Shown: piece by piece, positions 11,997-23,001 of the stretch | Position numbering within the stretch: the stretch's first letter is position 1 | Layout: every line of letters starts with the position of its first letter | NCBI RefSeq assembly: GCF_001642475.1 | Contig: NW_019174089.1 | Coordinates: 1-54,595 of the forward strand | DNA from: Fonsecaea monophora | Lineage: Eukaryota > Ascomycota > Eurotiomycetes > Chaetothyriales > Herpotrichiellaceae | Direction of reading: 5' to 3' | Length of the DNA stretch: 54,595 nt | Notes under the pieces: generated by a model | Databases searched by the model: none | The model's input: only the letters and a program-made list of their open reading frames with translations | Told to the model about the DNA's origin: nothing | Translations under genes and position numbers: made by a program

Positions 11997-12557
11997 ATGG
12001 TCTCCCATTTCATCACGACCACTCTCCAAGCCGCATGTCTCTCCGCCATTTCAAACCTCGCCGCGCAAGGCATAACGGCCTATCGAGAATCCGTCCCTTT
12101 CAGGATCAAGCTCGCTCCACTGGTGCAGTTTGTGCTCTTCACCTTCATCTCCTGCCCGCCCAACATCCTCTGGCAGGAATACCTCGAAGACAAGTTCCCG
12201 GGCTACACGATCGCGCCCATCTCCTCGGCCACCACGTCCTCCGCCCCGACGGCCGACACGCAACTCGACATCCCCAACACGCTGCGTAAATTCCTCTTCG
12301 ACCAGACCTTGGGGGCGTTCGTCAATACGGTCGGCTTTATCGCCGCCATGGCGGCCTTCAAGGGCAAGTCGGCCAAGGCCGTGCAGAAGGAAGTCGAGAG
12401 GGACACCGTCCCCTTGATGATTAGCAGTTGGAAGCTGTGGCCCATTGTGGCGCTGCTGAATTTCACGCTCGTGCCGGTCAACAGGAGGGTGATTGTGGCG
12501 AGCGTCGTGGGCTTGTTCTGGGGTATTTACTTGAGCTTGTTTGCCGCGATAGATTGA
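11997..12557 (+). CDS. Mpv17/PMP22 family membrane protein
   Basis: Small integral membrane protein of the Mpv17/PMP22 family, whose members (yeast Sym1, mammalian Mpv17 and PMP22) sit in the mitochondrial inner or peroxisomal membrane. Single exon, 186 residues, close to the family's usual length. The family signature is at the C-terminus: SSWKLWPIVALLNFTLVP, then NRRVIVASVVGLFWGIYLS. Earlier hydrophobic segments include LVQFVLFTFISCPPNILW and a segment around FVNTVGFIAAMAAF. A Ser/Thr/Ala-rich insert of about 20 residues in the first half is a lineage feature. Which organelle it serves cannot be told from sequence; no clear peroxisomal C-terminal signal is seen (ends in AAID). The start is the only in-frame ATG near the N-terminus. 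Confidence 0.88.
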   Translation: MVSHFITTTLQAACLSAISNLAAQGITAYRESVPFRIKLAPLVQFVLFTFISCPPNILWQEYLEDKFPGYTIAPISSATTSSAPTADTQLDIPNTLRKFLFDQTLGAFVNTVGFIAAMAAFKGKSAKAVQKEVERDTVPLMISSWKLWPIVALLNFTLVPVNRRVIVASVVGLFWGIYLSLFAAID

Positions 12558-14098
12558 AAAATAACAGAGAGGGAATGCAGTTTGTGTTTTGCGTGGGGAA
12601 ATAAGAATCACACTTTTGAAGTCGGTAAAGACAAAGCGGACAGAACACAAGGGGTACAGCCTTGCGAGATGGGATGGGTATCGGGGCTTTTAAACGCCCT
12701 GGACAACAGATGACCTGATGGTTTAGTGTGTAAAAGGGATCAAGAGGTAGTCGACAAGGACTGGGACGAGGCAAGGGGAGAGCTACGAAGAGAGCAATCC
12801 ACTCAGTTGACTCGGCTCGGCTCGAGTCTGGCAAGGTCCGACGCGAGAGAGAGGGAGAGAGACGCCATTACCATGTCTCTCTCCCCTCTCATATCCCTTC
12901 AAGCCCACCGACTCCCACGGATACTGGGCATTAATACACCTCCCCAACTTCAATTCCGAGCAGAAAGGGTACCCGAGTGGAAAAGCGTAACTGGATCAAG
13001 AGAGACAAGAGGCTGAATCGGCTTGGGTCCCCAAAGAAGTACAAGTGCATGCGTGGGAGCAAGTGCAGTGTATCCCTCCCTCCATCCCTCCCCGGTCAAA
13101 GGCTCCGACCGACCTATTGCACGCATGTACTCCCGCCGTTCTCACGCGATTGCATTGTGAATGATCCTAAAGGGCAGTGAAAGAAAGAGGAGGGACGAGC
13201 ATCGAAGTTCCATCCCTGATGGGACACTGTCCAAGGCTTCTCTCTACATGAGACACAAACAACTCAGGGAAGAGAGAGGGCCGCTGGCAAAACCATTACG
13301 ATGTGCCAGGAGCATCCATACCAAAAGCATTCACGCCCCCTTGTGCGTGTGACAGTGACAGAGAAAGACAAAATACAAATACAAAATGTCACCCAAGCTC
13401 TCTCTGACTGAATGAATATACTTCTTCCACTTTCCGACTTCCCATTCACAAGTTCTTGAGAATGCCCGGAACCATGTTCACAACGTCTTGAAATGATTCA
13501 TATTTGTCGTTGTCCAAGTGTACATTAAAAAATGTGCTGGGAGGAAACCTCCCTTAGCGACCAGTGAGTGTGAGAATATACATATGCAGGACTCTGCCAA
13601 AATGCCACCAAATGCAAAGTCAAATTCTGGAGCAGAACGAGAGGAACAACCCTCCTCAGAGAAAAAGGCCAATACCGCCAACAAAATCAAAAGATATGTA
13701 CCGAGGTACTGGGTATCGTTTCCGCTTCCCAAGAAATCCAAGTCATCGGTATATAAGTGTATGTGTTGGTCATCAATTGTTGCATTGCTGCAGGTTCGTA
13801 TCGTGTCCCTCGTGTCGTATTTGCATTTCCCTGTCGTTTCGTTCCCTTAATAGCAATATGTTGTCTTAAAAGTCGTCATATATATGCAAAATGAGTGGAC
13901 GATTCCTCCCATCTCTTCGAATCTGTTCGGTAACCTCAAAAGCTGTGTCGATACCCCCGAAAATGACAGCGGACAAAATAATGAGTGAAAGCGTCGCAGG
14001 TTGATCGCAAGGGGACGGTCTTGAACGCCGCTTCGCTCCTCCAAGTGCCCTGATGAAAAGGCGACATGCCGCACTCGATCCCAAGCAAACATGCGGAA
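12558..14098. other. Convergent gene-free stretch
   Basis: About 1.5 kb between the converging ends of the Mpv17-family gene and the F-box/UBA-like gene. It has a CCCTCC-type low-complexity patch near 13075-13095 and many short open frames without family resemblance. It probably holds both 3' untranslated regions. Confidence 0.55.
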
Positions 14099-17000
14099 TC
14101 AGGAAGAATACCTGGGTATGCAGCTGGTCCGGTTTTTCTCTTTCTTCCGCCGCTCTTCCTCGCGCACTCGCTCAAGTTGTACCTCCGCCGACTTTGCCCC
14201 AGCACCACTCCCAATGCCCAGTCCCAATCCAAGCAGGTTCTTACCCAGCCCCTCTTTGATCCTCAGGCTCTGGTGACCTTCATTGATGTTCGCGCGCATG
14301 CTCTTTCGTCTTTCCACTTTGGCTTGATATTCCTCGATATGAAGCACTGAGTTCTTGCGTTTAGGCAGGCTGTCCATTCCTAGCACTTTCCATGCTTTGG
14401 CCTTACTTGGGCCCCTGGCCAAACTGGCCTTTGATCGAGACACCATTGCCGGTGTATTAACAAGTGGCGATATAGTGTCCTGCCACTCCTCTTCACCTAG
14501 TGCTGAAACCGGACTGAGAGACACATCCGTAGCAGTGCCCGTCGTGCCCGTAGATCTGTTCCGGGAATGCGACAAGGTTGACGTCCGTTGGCATTGGCCG
14601 TCACAGTACGCCCTGGACGCTGGCGGCGGCCTTTTCTGCCTGGTAACACTTACGGCACTGGTAGGTGTAGGGAGTTCCACAGGCAGATGGCGCTCTCGTT
14701 GCGCATCCTTTGAATCGACAGACAACAGTTCAATCGCCTTCTGCAAATCGATTCCCGACCCTGAATCGCACATTGCAAGGGCCTTCCTCGCTTTGGTCTC
14801 AGCAAATCCTAGTTGACGTACTAAGATATTCATTGCTTTGTCGACTGGATCCACAACGCCAGAAGCCAGGGCTGCGGGTGGCTCAGGTGCCCGGAAAGGA
14901 ACCCGAGGCGCTGGACTGGCATAATCCATAGGAAATAGTGTTGCCCCAAGTTTGGTGCTGGCTGTCGAAGTCATTGAAAGCGAATAGTAAACTGTCGGAT
15001 CGGTCGTAGGGGACGTCGGAAGTAAGTGGGATGCCCGGTTTGTTCTAGGAGCAGGATCGCAATCAGGGCGGATCTCTTGCCTAGCATTGGCAGGATCGCA
15101 GTCTGGACGTATCTCTAGTCGCATCTCTGCAAGAGCATTTGTGGAGATCGGTCTCCTTTTCAGGCTTGTGGTATCAATCCGTAGTGATTGCGACTGAACG
15201 GTGGCGCGCGCAGAAGCCACGTTGGTGACTTGTTCGTCAAGTGATCTAGTTGGACGATGGACCGGGGCTCGAGGGACTGGGTGTTGTCCTGGCACATGTC
15301 GCATCGACATCCTTGCAGCCCTCCGAGTGGCATCCTCCAGCACCCTTTCTTGGTATACTTGTGCAATTGCCGTGGTCAGGAATGATGATCGACTTTGACC
15401 TGCTGGCGGAACCGGCCAGTCTGTCAACCCAAGCATCCTTGCCTGTTCGAACGAGCAGCTGGACAACGACAGAACGGTCTGGGGACCCAGAGCGAGCAGG
15501 TACGAGGTCCACTCAGTAAGGTGTTGGGACTCTGAAGTTGTGTCTCGCAAGTGCCAGTTGTCAAAGACTCCGTATCGCTTGGCTTCTTGCTCTCGACCAC
15601 GGAAACCTGACACCAGGATTTGCAAACACTGCCACATCTCATTCATGTCTTCAAGTTCGTGGGTCGTAAGCCCATTTCCATTGCCGATAGCGAACCCGGC
15701 CCCGAGATGTTTGTTGGAAGCCGCTCTAGTGCCGTTGAGCCAATCGATTTCCGTCTGTGCAGGGCCAGATTGACCGACTGTGTTTCCAAATAAAGTGCAG
15801 AACGTCCATATGCGCCACAACGCATCGTCGATTCGTGATTTTCTCTCATCATCTTGGCCCAAAAGACCAATCAGCGTGCTCTGCTTGCAACTCGAGCTGC
15901 AATGAGCTACAATGAACGCCTTCAACGCATCCAGGGTTCGACAGTCACGGCTATAGTCTTTCAAGAGAAAGTCGTTGGATCCTTTCAGAGCAAGGATACT
16001 CCGACGAAGCTCCCAAGCAGCTCGTGATGTTTTGAACATCAAATGGCTTACCAGCTTCGATTCATTCCTTTGAAAAGTCCGTAGAAAACCTTTGCTGATC
16101 ATGGCAGTAGCCTGGAGATCTCGTGCGCTGTGAAGGCTACACATGATTCTGTAGATCACACGCTCGGCCGTTGTTGCTGTAATCGGACGACGATTCAGCT
16201 TCCGAGCCGCTTGAGTGGGGTTGGATGAAGAGGCGGCAGTTAATACAAGCTTCTGCATATCAACCGTATGTCGTCTGGACGCTGGCTTCAAGGAACGTCC
16301 GGGATGCGGCACCTCCGTGTCAGATGCTGAACGATTCCTGTGGTGTCCGTGGACGGTAGTCCTCTCCGATGGAGTTTGCCGAGTTGATCTGTGGGACCAG
16401 GCTGGCAATTCTGATAAAGCACCGCCGTCAGAGCCCCTTCTTGTAGAGGCCATCACGCCTGGTTGAGACGATATGCGCTGTACACTGGCAGAGGAACGCC
16501 TGATTGATCTCGGAAGAGCGGAGGGAAGCTCCACCGGTGGCTGACATAGAAGCAGATTTGGTGCCGAGGTGGAAGCTCCTTTAGTATTGCTTGGGCCCGG
16601 AGGAAGTGGTTTGTCCAGGTTTAGCGGAGCCGACACGACTCTTACTAGAGAGGAGTTGGCCCTGGCCGGTGAAGGCTGCGCGCTCACGGGAGATTCTGTG
16701 AGGTTGCCCAGAAATCCTTGCGTCGGTCGTTTGGGGATCGATATGGGCTTGAGTTTCGACGAAACCGTTCTCTGAACTGCAGATGGTGGCTCCTGGGTGT
16801 AGCTGGAGCTCGAAGACTGCCTGGTGACTAAGGGTGAGCAATCGCTATCCCTTTGGCTTGGCTGAGAATAGCAAGATGATGCTGTGGAATCATTCCTGGC
16901 GATGTTGACTTTGAGAAAGTCGACCTTGGTATCGAAGGTTTTTCTAGGTACGGTCGTCTGGGTCGGGGTGTTGGACTCGATAACCTTTATCAAGTCAGGG

Positions 17001-17227
17001 GACTGTATTGCCGGACCTTGCACTTGGGCCTGGGGTATGTCGTGGATCTCCTTGTTCATAAACTCGTCAAATAGTTCTGCAAAAGATCGAGTGTCAACAT
17101 GTGAAATATCGGGGAGGCGGTGGGCGAGGTTGTCGGAAGAAAGATCCGATGCATTGTCTGAACCCTGTCGCTTGAAGAAGGAGAAGGACGAGCGGTCCTT
17201 GCTTCCCAGGCGCAGAACCGATGTCAT
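14099..17227 (-). CDS. Large F-box-like / UBA-like protein of unknown role
   Basis: I do not recognise a named family. The open frame begins at a TTG; the first ATG (MTSVLRLGSKDRSS) gives 1042 residues in one exon. Seen in order: a Ser/Pro-rich, probably disordered first third (to about residue 340); a helical, F-box-like segment at about 346-402 (ERVIYRIMCSLHSARDLQAT, then SKGFLRTFQRNESKL) followed by a helical conserved-looking region to about 600; a low-complexity stretch with a 13-residue tandem repeat starting EIRPDCDPA; a UBA-like three-helix segment at about 795-840 (MNILVRQLGFAETKARKALA); and a basic C-terminus rich in Glu/Arg/Lys ending in RRKKEKNRTS. F-box plus UBA would suggest a ubiquitin-linked adaptor, but that is inference. 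A splice site near the 3' end is possible and would change the last few residues. Confidence 0.7.
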   Translation of the reverse strand: MTSVLRLGSKDRSSFSFFKRQGSDNASDLSSDNLAHRLPDISHVDTRSFAELFDEFMNKEIHDIPQAQVQGPAIQSPDLIKVIESNTPTQTTVPRKTFDTKVDFLKVNIARNDSTASSCYSQPSQRDSDCSPLVTRQSSSSSYTQEPPSAVQRTVSSKLKPISIPKRPTQGFLGNLTESPVSAQPSPARANSSLVRVVSAPLNLDKPLPPGPSNTKGASTSAPNLLLCQPPVELPSALPRSIRRSSASVQRISSQPGVMASTRRGSDGGALSELPAWSHRSTRQTPSERTTVHGHHRNRSASDTEVPHPGRSLKPASRRHTVDMQKLVLTAASSSNPTQAARKLNRRPITATTAERVIYRIMCSLHSARDLQATAMISKGFLRTFQRNESKLVSHLMFKTSRAAWELRRSILALKGSNDFLLKDYSRDCRTLDALKAFIVAHCSSSCKQSTLIGLLGQDDERKSRIDDALWRIWTFCTLFGNTVGQSGPAQTEIDWLNGTRAASNKHLGAGFAIGNGNGLTTHELEDMNEMWQCLQILVSGFRGREQEAKRYGVFDNWHLRDTTSESQHLTEWTSYLLALGPQTVLSLSSCSFEQARMLGLTDWPVPPAGQSRSSFLTTAIAQVYQERVLEDATRRAARMSMRHVPGQHPVPRAPVHRPTRSLDEQVTNVASARATVQSQSLRIDTTSLKRRPISTNALAEMRLEIRPDCDPANARQEIRPDCDPAPRTNRASHLLPTSPTTDPTVYYSLSMTSTASTKLGATLFPMDYASPAPRVPFRAPEPPAALASGVVDPVDKAMNILVRQLGFAETKARKALAMCDSGSGIDLQKAIELLSVDSKDAQRERHLPVELPTPTSAVSVTRQKRPPPASRAYCDGQCQRTSTLSHSRNRSTGTTGTATDVSLSPVSALGEEEWQDTISPLVNTPAMVSRSKASLARGPSKAKAWKVLGMDSLPKRKNSVLHIEEYQAKVERRKSMRANINEGHQSLRIKEGLGKNLLGLGLGIGSGAGAKSAEVQLERVREEERRKKEKNRTSCIPRYSS
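15050..15115 (-). repeat. 39-nt coding tandem repeat (13-residue unit)
   Basis: Inside the F-box/UBA-like gene two adjacent 39-nt units encode EIRPDCDPANARQ and EIRPDCDPAPRTN. The DNA copies differ at several positions, so the duplication is not brand new. It lies in the linker before the UBA-like segment. Confidence 0.75.
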
Positions 17228-18585
17228 GTTGTCCTTGATATGAAGTCGTTTCAAATCTCGAGCTTCTGGGGGTTCTCTCCAATCAGGAGGGGCATCGAGG
17301 TCGTCCTACCAGTGGTGCGTTGCCAGGCCTCACCTCGCGCACACATTGCGCATGGATTCTGGAGAAGAATAAACAGACCAAGGTAACAATCAAGTTAAAT
17401 TCCAATCTGCAACGTCGAGGGATGCTAGGGGAGTCGTGGTAACGCAGCGGCAAGTCGTAGATCTAATCGTCGTGCTATCGTATTGTCGGTGGTTGGGGCA
17501 GGGTTGGAGAAGGCCTCTGGATTATAGCTAACTTGGCCCGCGGCAAGGTCTGGCGGGAGCTCAAAGGGGCCTAGCAACTGTCTGGGGCGTATCCTTGTGG
17601 CGCCAGCTAAAGATATCTCGCCAATGGGGGCGGAGTCGCGGCGCAGGTCTGATACTGGCCAATCTGCCTGGCAGCCAAAGGCGAGCTCGATGCGATTGGA
17701 CCTGAGGTGAGGCTTGAACGCATGCAAGACGGTGGCGGCAGCATACTGTCAGGCCATCACTGCATCTCCTGCTGAGCCTTTCGCCTTTCGGGTAAGGCCC
17801 GCTGGAAGAAGGGGAAGCTTGTTCGGGGCGGGTGGTGGCAGGGGACGCCAGTCTCAAGTCTCGAGGCACAAGGCCTCTGCACCAAGAATTATTCGCGAGA
17901 TAACAGGCACAGGCCTTGTGGTTCTGGTCGCTCTGTGGGTTTCTGGGTTCCTGGCCCATGGTCATCCTGCTTTGATGGTGTGTCTCACATAGAGTAGGGT
18001 TTCTTGATGTTTCCACAATGCTCGGGGGCACTCGCAAGCCGACTGACGGGATCGTCGCACGGGGAACAAGGTGATTCGCGACGACTCAGCCAGGCATGCA
18101 TGCTGAAAAGGAGCTGGACGGTGAATTCTCAAACCTGTTTGTAGGCTTGTGCCGGCGTCCTCTTTCCGGGCAGATCCAAATGACTTCATCACCATCCACG
18201 TGTCCCCAGTCATCTCTTTTTGTCCGGCAGATGTGGTAGCGAGATGGCCTCGATCAAAACAGGGTAGAGGATGTTCGTTCTTGGACATTTCGGCTAATCC
18301 ACTCCGTGTTTGCGGAGGGCTTGAAGCGGTGATTCTGGCGCTGGGAGAGATGACCGGGAGAAAGGTCTGGGAGAAACGGCCTGTGGGGTCATATGCCGGA
18401 TAGCAACGGGCTGGACTTGTGATATTGGATTGACAGTCCCATAATGGTTCGACTTGGAGCACCGAGAAAGGAGGTGTTAAAGGGGTGGCAACGCCAGCGA
18501 TAAATTGGCCATGCAGGAGACGGAGCGGCTCGAATCAAGCCCGCAGCCTTCCTTGGACCGGTTTGAGATGATTTGGCACAACAAT

Positions 18586-18595
18586 TACCGAGTAC
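18586..18595 (+). promoter_or_regulatory. TACCGAGTAC motif copy
   Basis: Plus-strand copy of the dispersed 10-mer, in the 2-kb gene-free stretch upstream of the F-box/UBA-like gene. Confidence 0.35.
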
Positions 18596-19236
18596 AATGT
18601 GCCCATGTGAAGCTGAGCGAAAAAGAAAGTTGTTTTTGACAATAGTACGGTAGATTTGCGGTGGCCACATGCAAAGAACAGTCAGGGTATCCTTGCAGAG
18701 TCTTTCTCATAGGTACGGAGTCGGTGCAGTGAGGTTTTGTACAACTTCCGGCCCAAATCCACATTCGTTATTCCAGTTGCTATCCAAATCTTTTGCCCGT
18801 GGCCCCCAATTCCCCTTAGGCAGGCAAGTATCATCTCAGTCATCTCAGATGCCCTGCGGTTTAGGCTTTTCTGGCTTTGCCTTATGGGACAAAACATCTT
18901 TCAACCGCCCGTCTATCTGCAACTTTGTTTGCTACGGAGATTTCCATCCCTTTGGCCCTCAATCAAGGCGGGCCGGCGAAGCATGAGTATCTCTGCGGCT
19001 GTGCCACAACGATGCTGGGACACTCCACGACTTCCAATGGGCTACATTCCCGTTCGTCGCGCGTATTTGGTTCCCTCGCCTGTCTCCAGTGAGGTTCGGT
19101 ACTCCGTAGAGATCCCAGGCAAAGCAAGCATTTCAGCCGAATATTGATGCCTGACCTCCGATTCCTCGCCAGCCGTGCATAGGTAGCTCCCCCGGCTGTG
19201 GTGTCAAGCAGAGCACGGGCAGCGCCAGGTGGACAG

Positions 19237-19246
19237 TACCGAGTAC
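19237..19246 (+). promoter_or_regulatory. TACCGAGTAC motif copy
   Basis: Plus-strand copy of the dispersed 10-mer, just downstream of the FCF2 stop codon. Confidence 0.35.
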
Positions 19247-19301
19247 GGGTTCGGTTCTTTGGCAGTATAAAAATTTTCTCGCTTCACAACGCTGGCCAGG
19301 G

Positions 19302-20238
19302 TCAGGGTCTTTTCCTCCGCTTTGCCATGAGCTTTTTGTAGTGTGCCTTCTTGCCGCTTGTTTTGGTGTCTTGAATTTCGCTGTACTTTCGCTTAAACCG
19401 TCCAGTCTCCCTCTCGGTAGCCATTGCTTCCTCGACAAAGTTCTTGGATCGATCCTTTTTGTTGATTCTTGCGCTGAAAAACTCGGTAGGCCCTTCAATG
19501 ACAGTCCCCGTCTGCGAGAACGTGGGCACTTTGCCTCTTCTGTTATTTTTCTTGTAGTGCCGGTGCGGATCGAGCACTGATCGCATTTCGATGAGTTGGA
19601 GGTCACGCTTCAGTTGAGGAGTCAAGTCTGTCTTGGGCATGTCGAACCAGTCAGGACCTGCACTGGTCTGGTCATTCTGTTCCTCGTTAGCCAATGTGCA
19701 GACAACAACGAGAGCAGCAATAAATGAAGAGCCCAAAGGTACAGTCAGAGTAACTATGAATTTGAAAACTTTCATGGGTGCAGGGCAGGCCAGAATGGAC
19801 TGCTGATCTGCGTCAAGAACATATGGGAATAGATTTCCTCATGCGAACCAGAATAATACAATGCAAGAGAACCACGTACCACTTTCTTGGATTTGTGAGA
19901 CACTTCGACAGACTTGAATCCATCCGCCAGCAGGCTTTGCTGGTGCTCAAGGACCGCTTTGGCATTGGTCTCGGCGACACCCTGCTTGTCATTGATATAC
20001 TTCGTTCGAACAAGGTTGCTGTGTAGTTTGGGAACTCTGCCACGGGAAAAGTCAGTCGGACGCAGCCAGGTCAGGGGAGATGATAGGCGTACATTTTCCT
20101 GGATGTCGTTGTTGGCTTGACAATCTCCAAACTGATCTCGTCTTCATTTGCAGAATGTGACTTTCCCCGTAGACGAACCTCGGCCTGTGACAGAAGATCG
20201 TCTATTTGTTCGTCTGTCAAAATGCCGGTCTCCGTCAT
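19302..20238 (-). CDS. FCF2: Fcf2 family pre-rRNA processing factor
   Basis: Fcf2 is a nucleolar protein needed for early cleavages of the 35S pre-rRNA in 40S subunit assembly; the human relative is TdIF2/DNTTIP2. Three exons: 20093-20238, 19880-20036, 19302-19676, all in phase, giving 225 residues. The Fcf2 domain fills the C-terminal half: DWFDMPKTDLTPQLKRDLQL, then MRSVLDPHRHYKK, a Gly/Thr-rich linker, and RSKNFVEEAMATERETGRFK. The last residues are Lys/Arg-rich (KKLMAKRRKRP), fitting a nucleolar RNA-associated protein. The second intron has a CTAAC branch just before its GAACAG acceptor; the hydrophobic sequence an unspliced reading gives there is an artefact. Start is the ATG of MTETGILTDEQIDDLL. 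Assignment is firm. Confidence 0.92.
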
Positions 20239-20540
20239 CTTGTCGGGACTGCATTTCTCCTAAAGGCATGGGAGATTTGATGTCGTGGTAGAAATCTTGG
20301 GGGAACAGGACCAAAAAAAAATACTTCTCCCCAAAGAGAAGGTCTGCCGGGATGATTCAATTACCCAATCATGGTGGAGTATTCTCAGCCTCGTCAGCTA
20401 GACAGCCTTCCTCGAGCAAAGTATACTTAAAACTCGGCTCATTGCCGGCTCAATTTATCAAGATAATCGTTTTTATATCTCCAAGGCGTTTGTCCTTGTC
20501 ATCGTCTCGGTCTGGCAGCCCATGTCTGCGGACTTCACAT
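20239..20540. promoter_or_regulatory. FCF2 upstream region
   Basis: 302 bp between the FCF2 start and the stop of the DUF6536 gene upstream on the same strand. It has an A-run (20313-20320) and no recognisable gene; it must contain the FCF2 promoter and the neighbour's 3' end. Confidence 0.5.
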
Positions 20541-23001
20541 CTATAGCCCATTCGTCCCTCCGTAGACCACGTCCTTTGCCTTCATCTCGTCCAGAATCCC
20601 AGCATATGATCTCCCGTCCTGTACAGGTTCGACCTCGCCGCTGCTGAAAGCACAATGCCCGACCCCAGCACTATTGTCCATTCCAGGAATGGCGCCCCAT
20701 TGCACAGCCTTCAGTGAAGCATCGGTGTCCCAACTCGGCTGATGGCACGCTGCCGCAATAGCCGCACTACAACTCCCCACCAAGGGTATCGATGCATCAT
20801 ATTTCATCACCGTTCCAAGTCCCAGTGTGACCACAACCAGGAGCCCTCCCAGTACAAGCACGATAATCATGGCCATGGGAGAGAATCCGCATGTGGCAAT
20901 AAAAGTAGGGTCAAGAAGACTCCCGTCTGCCCTATACTCCGCAACCACGGCCAAAAAGATGCTCTGCGAGATCACCCAGTGCAAGGCGCCGGACATAACC
21001 ATCAAGGGCACGGCGACCTTGTAGGGTAACTGTAAGAAGTGCGTGCTTCTTTGACTTGCCTTTGGCTTCGATACTCTCAGTGGCTTTCTCTCGCTGGCAA
21101 ATTGACTCCATTCGCGCGCTAACCACATACTTGTCAACACTCCGTTCAAGTTGAGGTATAAGAAGCTGAAGATTGTCTGTGGTAAGTTTGCAATGAGGAT
21201 CGACGAGAGAATTCTCGACGTTGCAGAGTCGGCGGCACCGATGGACCAACCGGTGATCACGCCCGCCTGAGTGACTTTACCAAAGCCAATCGAGCCAATG
21301 TTGAAGCCGTAGGATTTGATAGTTTTGGTTGCGATGGCGAGAAGGAAGGCCACCGCGATCAACGCCAGGGCGGTGAGGCCAGTGGTCAGTGACCACCGCG
21401 TGATGCTTGCAGATTCAAGCCCACGTTTTGTGCGCAGCCGGGCCACTCTGGGGCTCAATTGGCCCTCTCCCTTTTTGGCTCGAAGCGACCAGTGGCTCTT
21501 TGTCTTTATGGCCATGACCACATCGCTCTTGCTCAGCAAGCAGAGGCCTTTCGTCGACGTCTCATTTTCGTTCAGAAAACTTTCCACGGCGTCTCCCACC
21601 GTGATCAAAGGGTTATCTTTCAAGCGAAATGCGACGAAGAGCATGATCACAATCTTGACAGCATTGCATGACAGAACAATTGCTATGATGGGAATGTTGC
21701 CATTGTAGCTGCATTTCTCAGTGACTTGCTCAGAAAGACAATATTCGACGTCGTAATCGTAGGGGCGCCATTGAGAAGCGATGGCTTCAACTTTTGAGAC
21801 CCACGTTTCGCATGGCTGTATGTTGCCATGCGACCCATGCGGCATGCCAACCTTGGTATCCATATTGGGATCACTAGTGCAAATCCTGGGTATCATCAAG
21901 TCAGCCTCACGTGGACGGGAAGCTTGCACTGGACTGGAAGATGGAGGTGAAGTTCGAAGAAGTAGCTTCTCACCAGTCGAAAGCCTGCACACTTCCCGAC
22001 GTATAGAAGTCAACCTTCAATACGCTCTCGTTCGCCTGGCTCGTACTGTTATTTGATAGCAAAATCAAGTTTCTTCGACTGGTTAGAAACGTGGTGGCAT
22101 AGGAATGGATGCACTCCTTCTTCTCCAGGCGTTCCCACGTCTCCGGATGAGTGAGAAGCGAAGACTGGATATCCTGTTGGCTGGGCGGAACACTCGCACC
22201 TTTCCAGGGCACAAACGCTTTGCCGTCGATAAAGTCTTGTGTCACAAAGAATAAATTGTAGTCGTTTGCTTCAAGTGATTTGTAGAATGCCGAGTTGTAC
22301 CTATTCCAGGTGATCAGGACTGGTTGGTATCAACGGATTAGGGTCCCTTCCCCCAAGGCATACTTACATGAGATGCAAGGGGATGGACGACAGTCCCAGG
22401 GCCAACCAAAGAATCAACTTGTGGCTCGAGATACTCCTCATATTCCTCACACTCGGCACTCCTATGTCGAGATATACTCCCCTCGCATGGCTGCGGTTCA
22501 CGTCCTCCCTTGTGGGGGCGCAGAGGCATTGCATGCAGTAATTGGAGCCGCCGAGTAGCAGAGTGCTGATCGTATTGATGGCCAGATGGATCCAGATGTC
22601 CAGGGATTCGACCTTGCCACAGTGACCGCTGTAGACTTCCACAAGGCTGGCACCTTGACCGCGCGCTGTAAGCCAGGACACCACCACAAGATTGATGAGA
22701 AAAGATACCACTCCAAGAAGCGCGGCTGTAATGGCACCGGTGCGCCACCCACTAAGCCCCTTTGGCAGGGTGAGGAAACGGTGTCTCAGAGACTTTCCTG
22801 ACAAGTATGACGGGTCTGTTCGAATAGGATCACTGTAATCGGCGATGAGGGGCGATTGATCTCTGGTCGCGGAGCTGTATGTCGTTGTGAAACTGGCTTT
22901 GGAAGCAGGGTATGTTGGTCCAACTCGACCTCTGTGCTCTTGAGCTCGAGATAATCTGTACCTGCCCGTTTGTAGGCCCTCCGCGGCTCGAAAAAGTCCA
23001 T
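20541..23001 (-). CDS. DUF6536 family multi-pass membrane protein
   Basis: Fungal membrane protein of the DUF6536 type; its biochemical function is unknown. Four exons: 22962-23001, 22368-22896, 21974-22300, 20541-21885, closing in frame at 746 residues. The N-terminal domain begins at GWRTGAITAALLGVVSFLIN and contains the typical GHCGKVESLDIWIHLAINT, STLLLGGSNYCMQCL and PTREDVNRSHARG stretch. At least six later hydrophobic segments follow, among them IPIIAIVLSCNAVKIVIMLF, GLTALALIAVAFLLAIATK and MAMIIVLVLGGLLVVVTLG, with the family-like FLQLPYKVAVPLMVMSGALHW between. Exon 1 (13 codons, MDFFEPRRAYKRA) rests on phase match and a 65-nt intron without strong signals, so the start is the weakest part. 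FCF2 lies downstream on the same strand. Confidence 0.82.

Larger units (their letters stand above)
17228..19301. other. 2-kb stretch without a recognisable gene
   Basis: It lies between the start of the F-box/UBA-like gene and the stop of FCF2, both on the minus strand. Frames of up to 166 codons exist on both strands (for example 17561-18037 and 17962-18462, minus) but overlap one another and match no family I know. Two copies of TACCGAGTAC occur here (18586-18595 and 19237-19246). It could hold a long leader, a non-coding transcript or a decayed gene; the sequence does not decide. Confidence 0.5.

Noticed and set aside
12051..12650. Minus-strand 199-codon frame opposite the Mpv17 gene
   Set aside because: His/Arg/Gly-rich antisense translation without motifs; the plus strand is a full Mpv17-family protein.
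19677..19775. Hydrophobic N-terminus suggesting a membrane-anchored FCF2
   Set aside because: It is intron sequence; splicing at GAACAG joins the upstream exons in phase and restores a soluble nucleolar protein.
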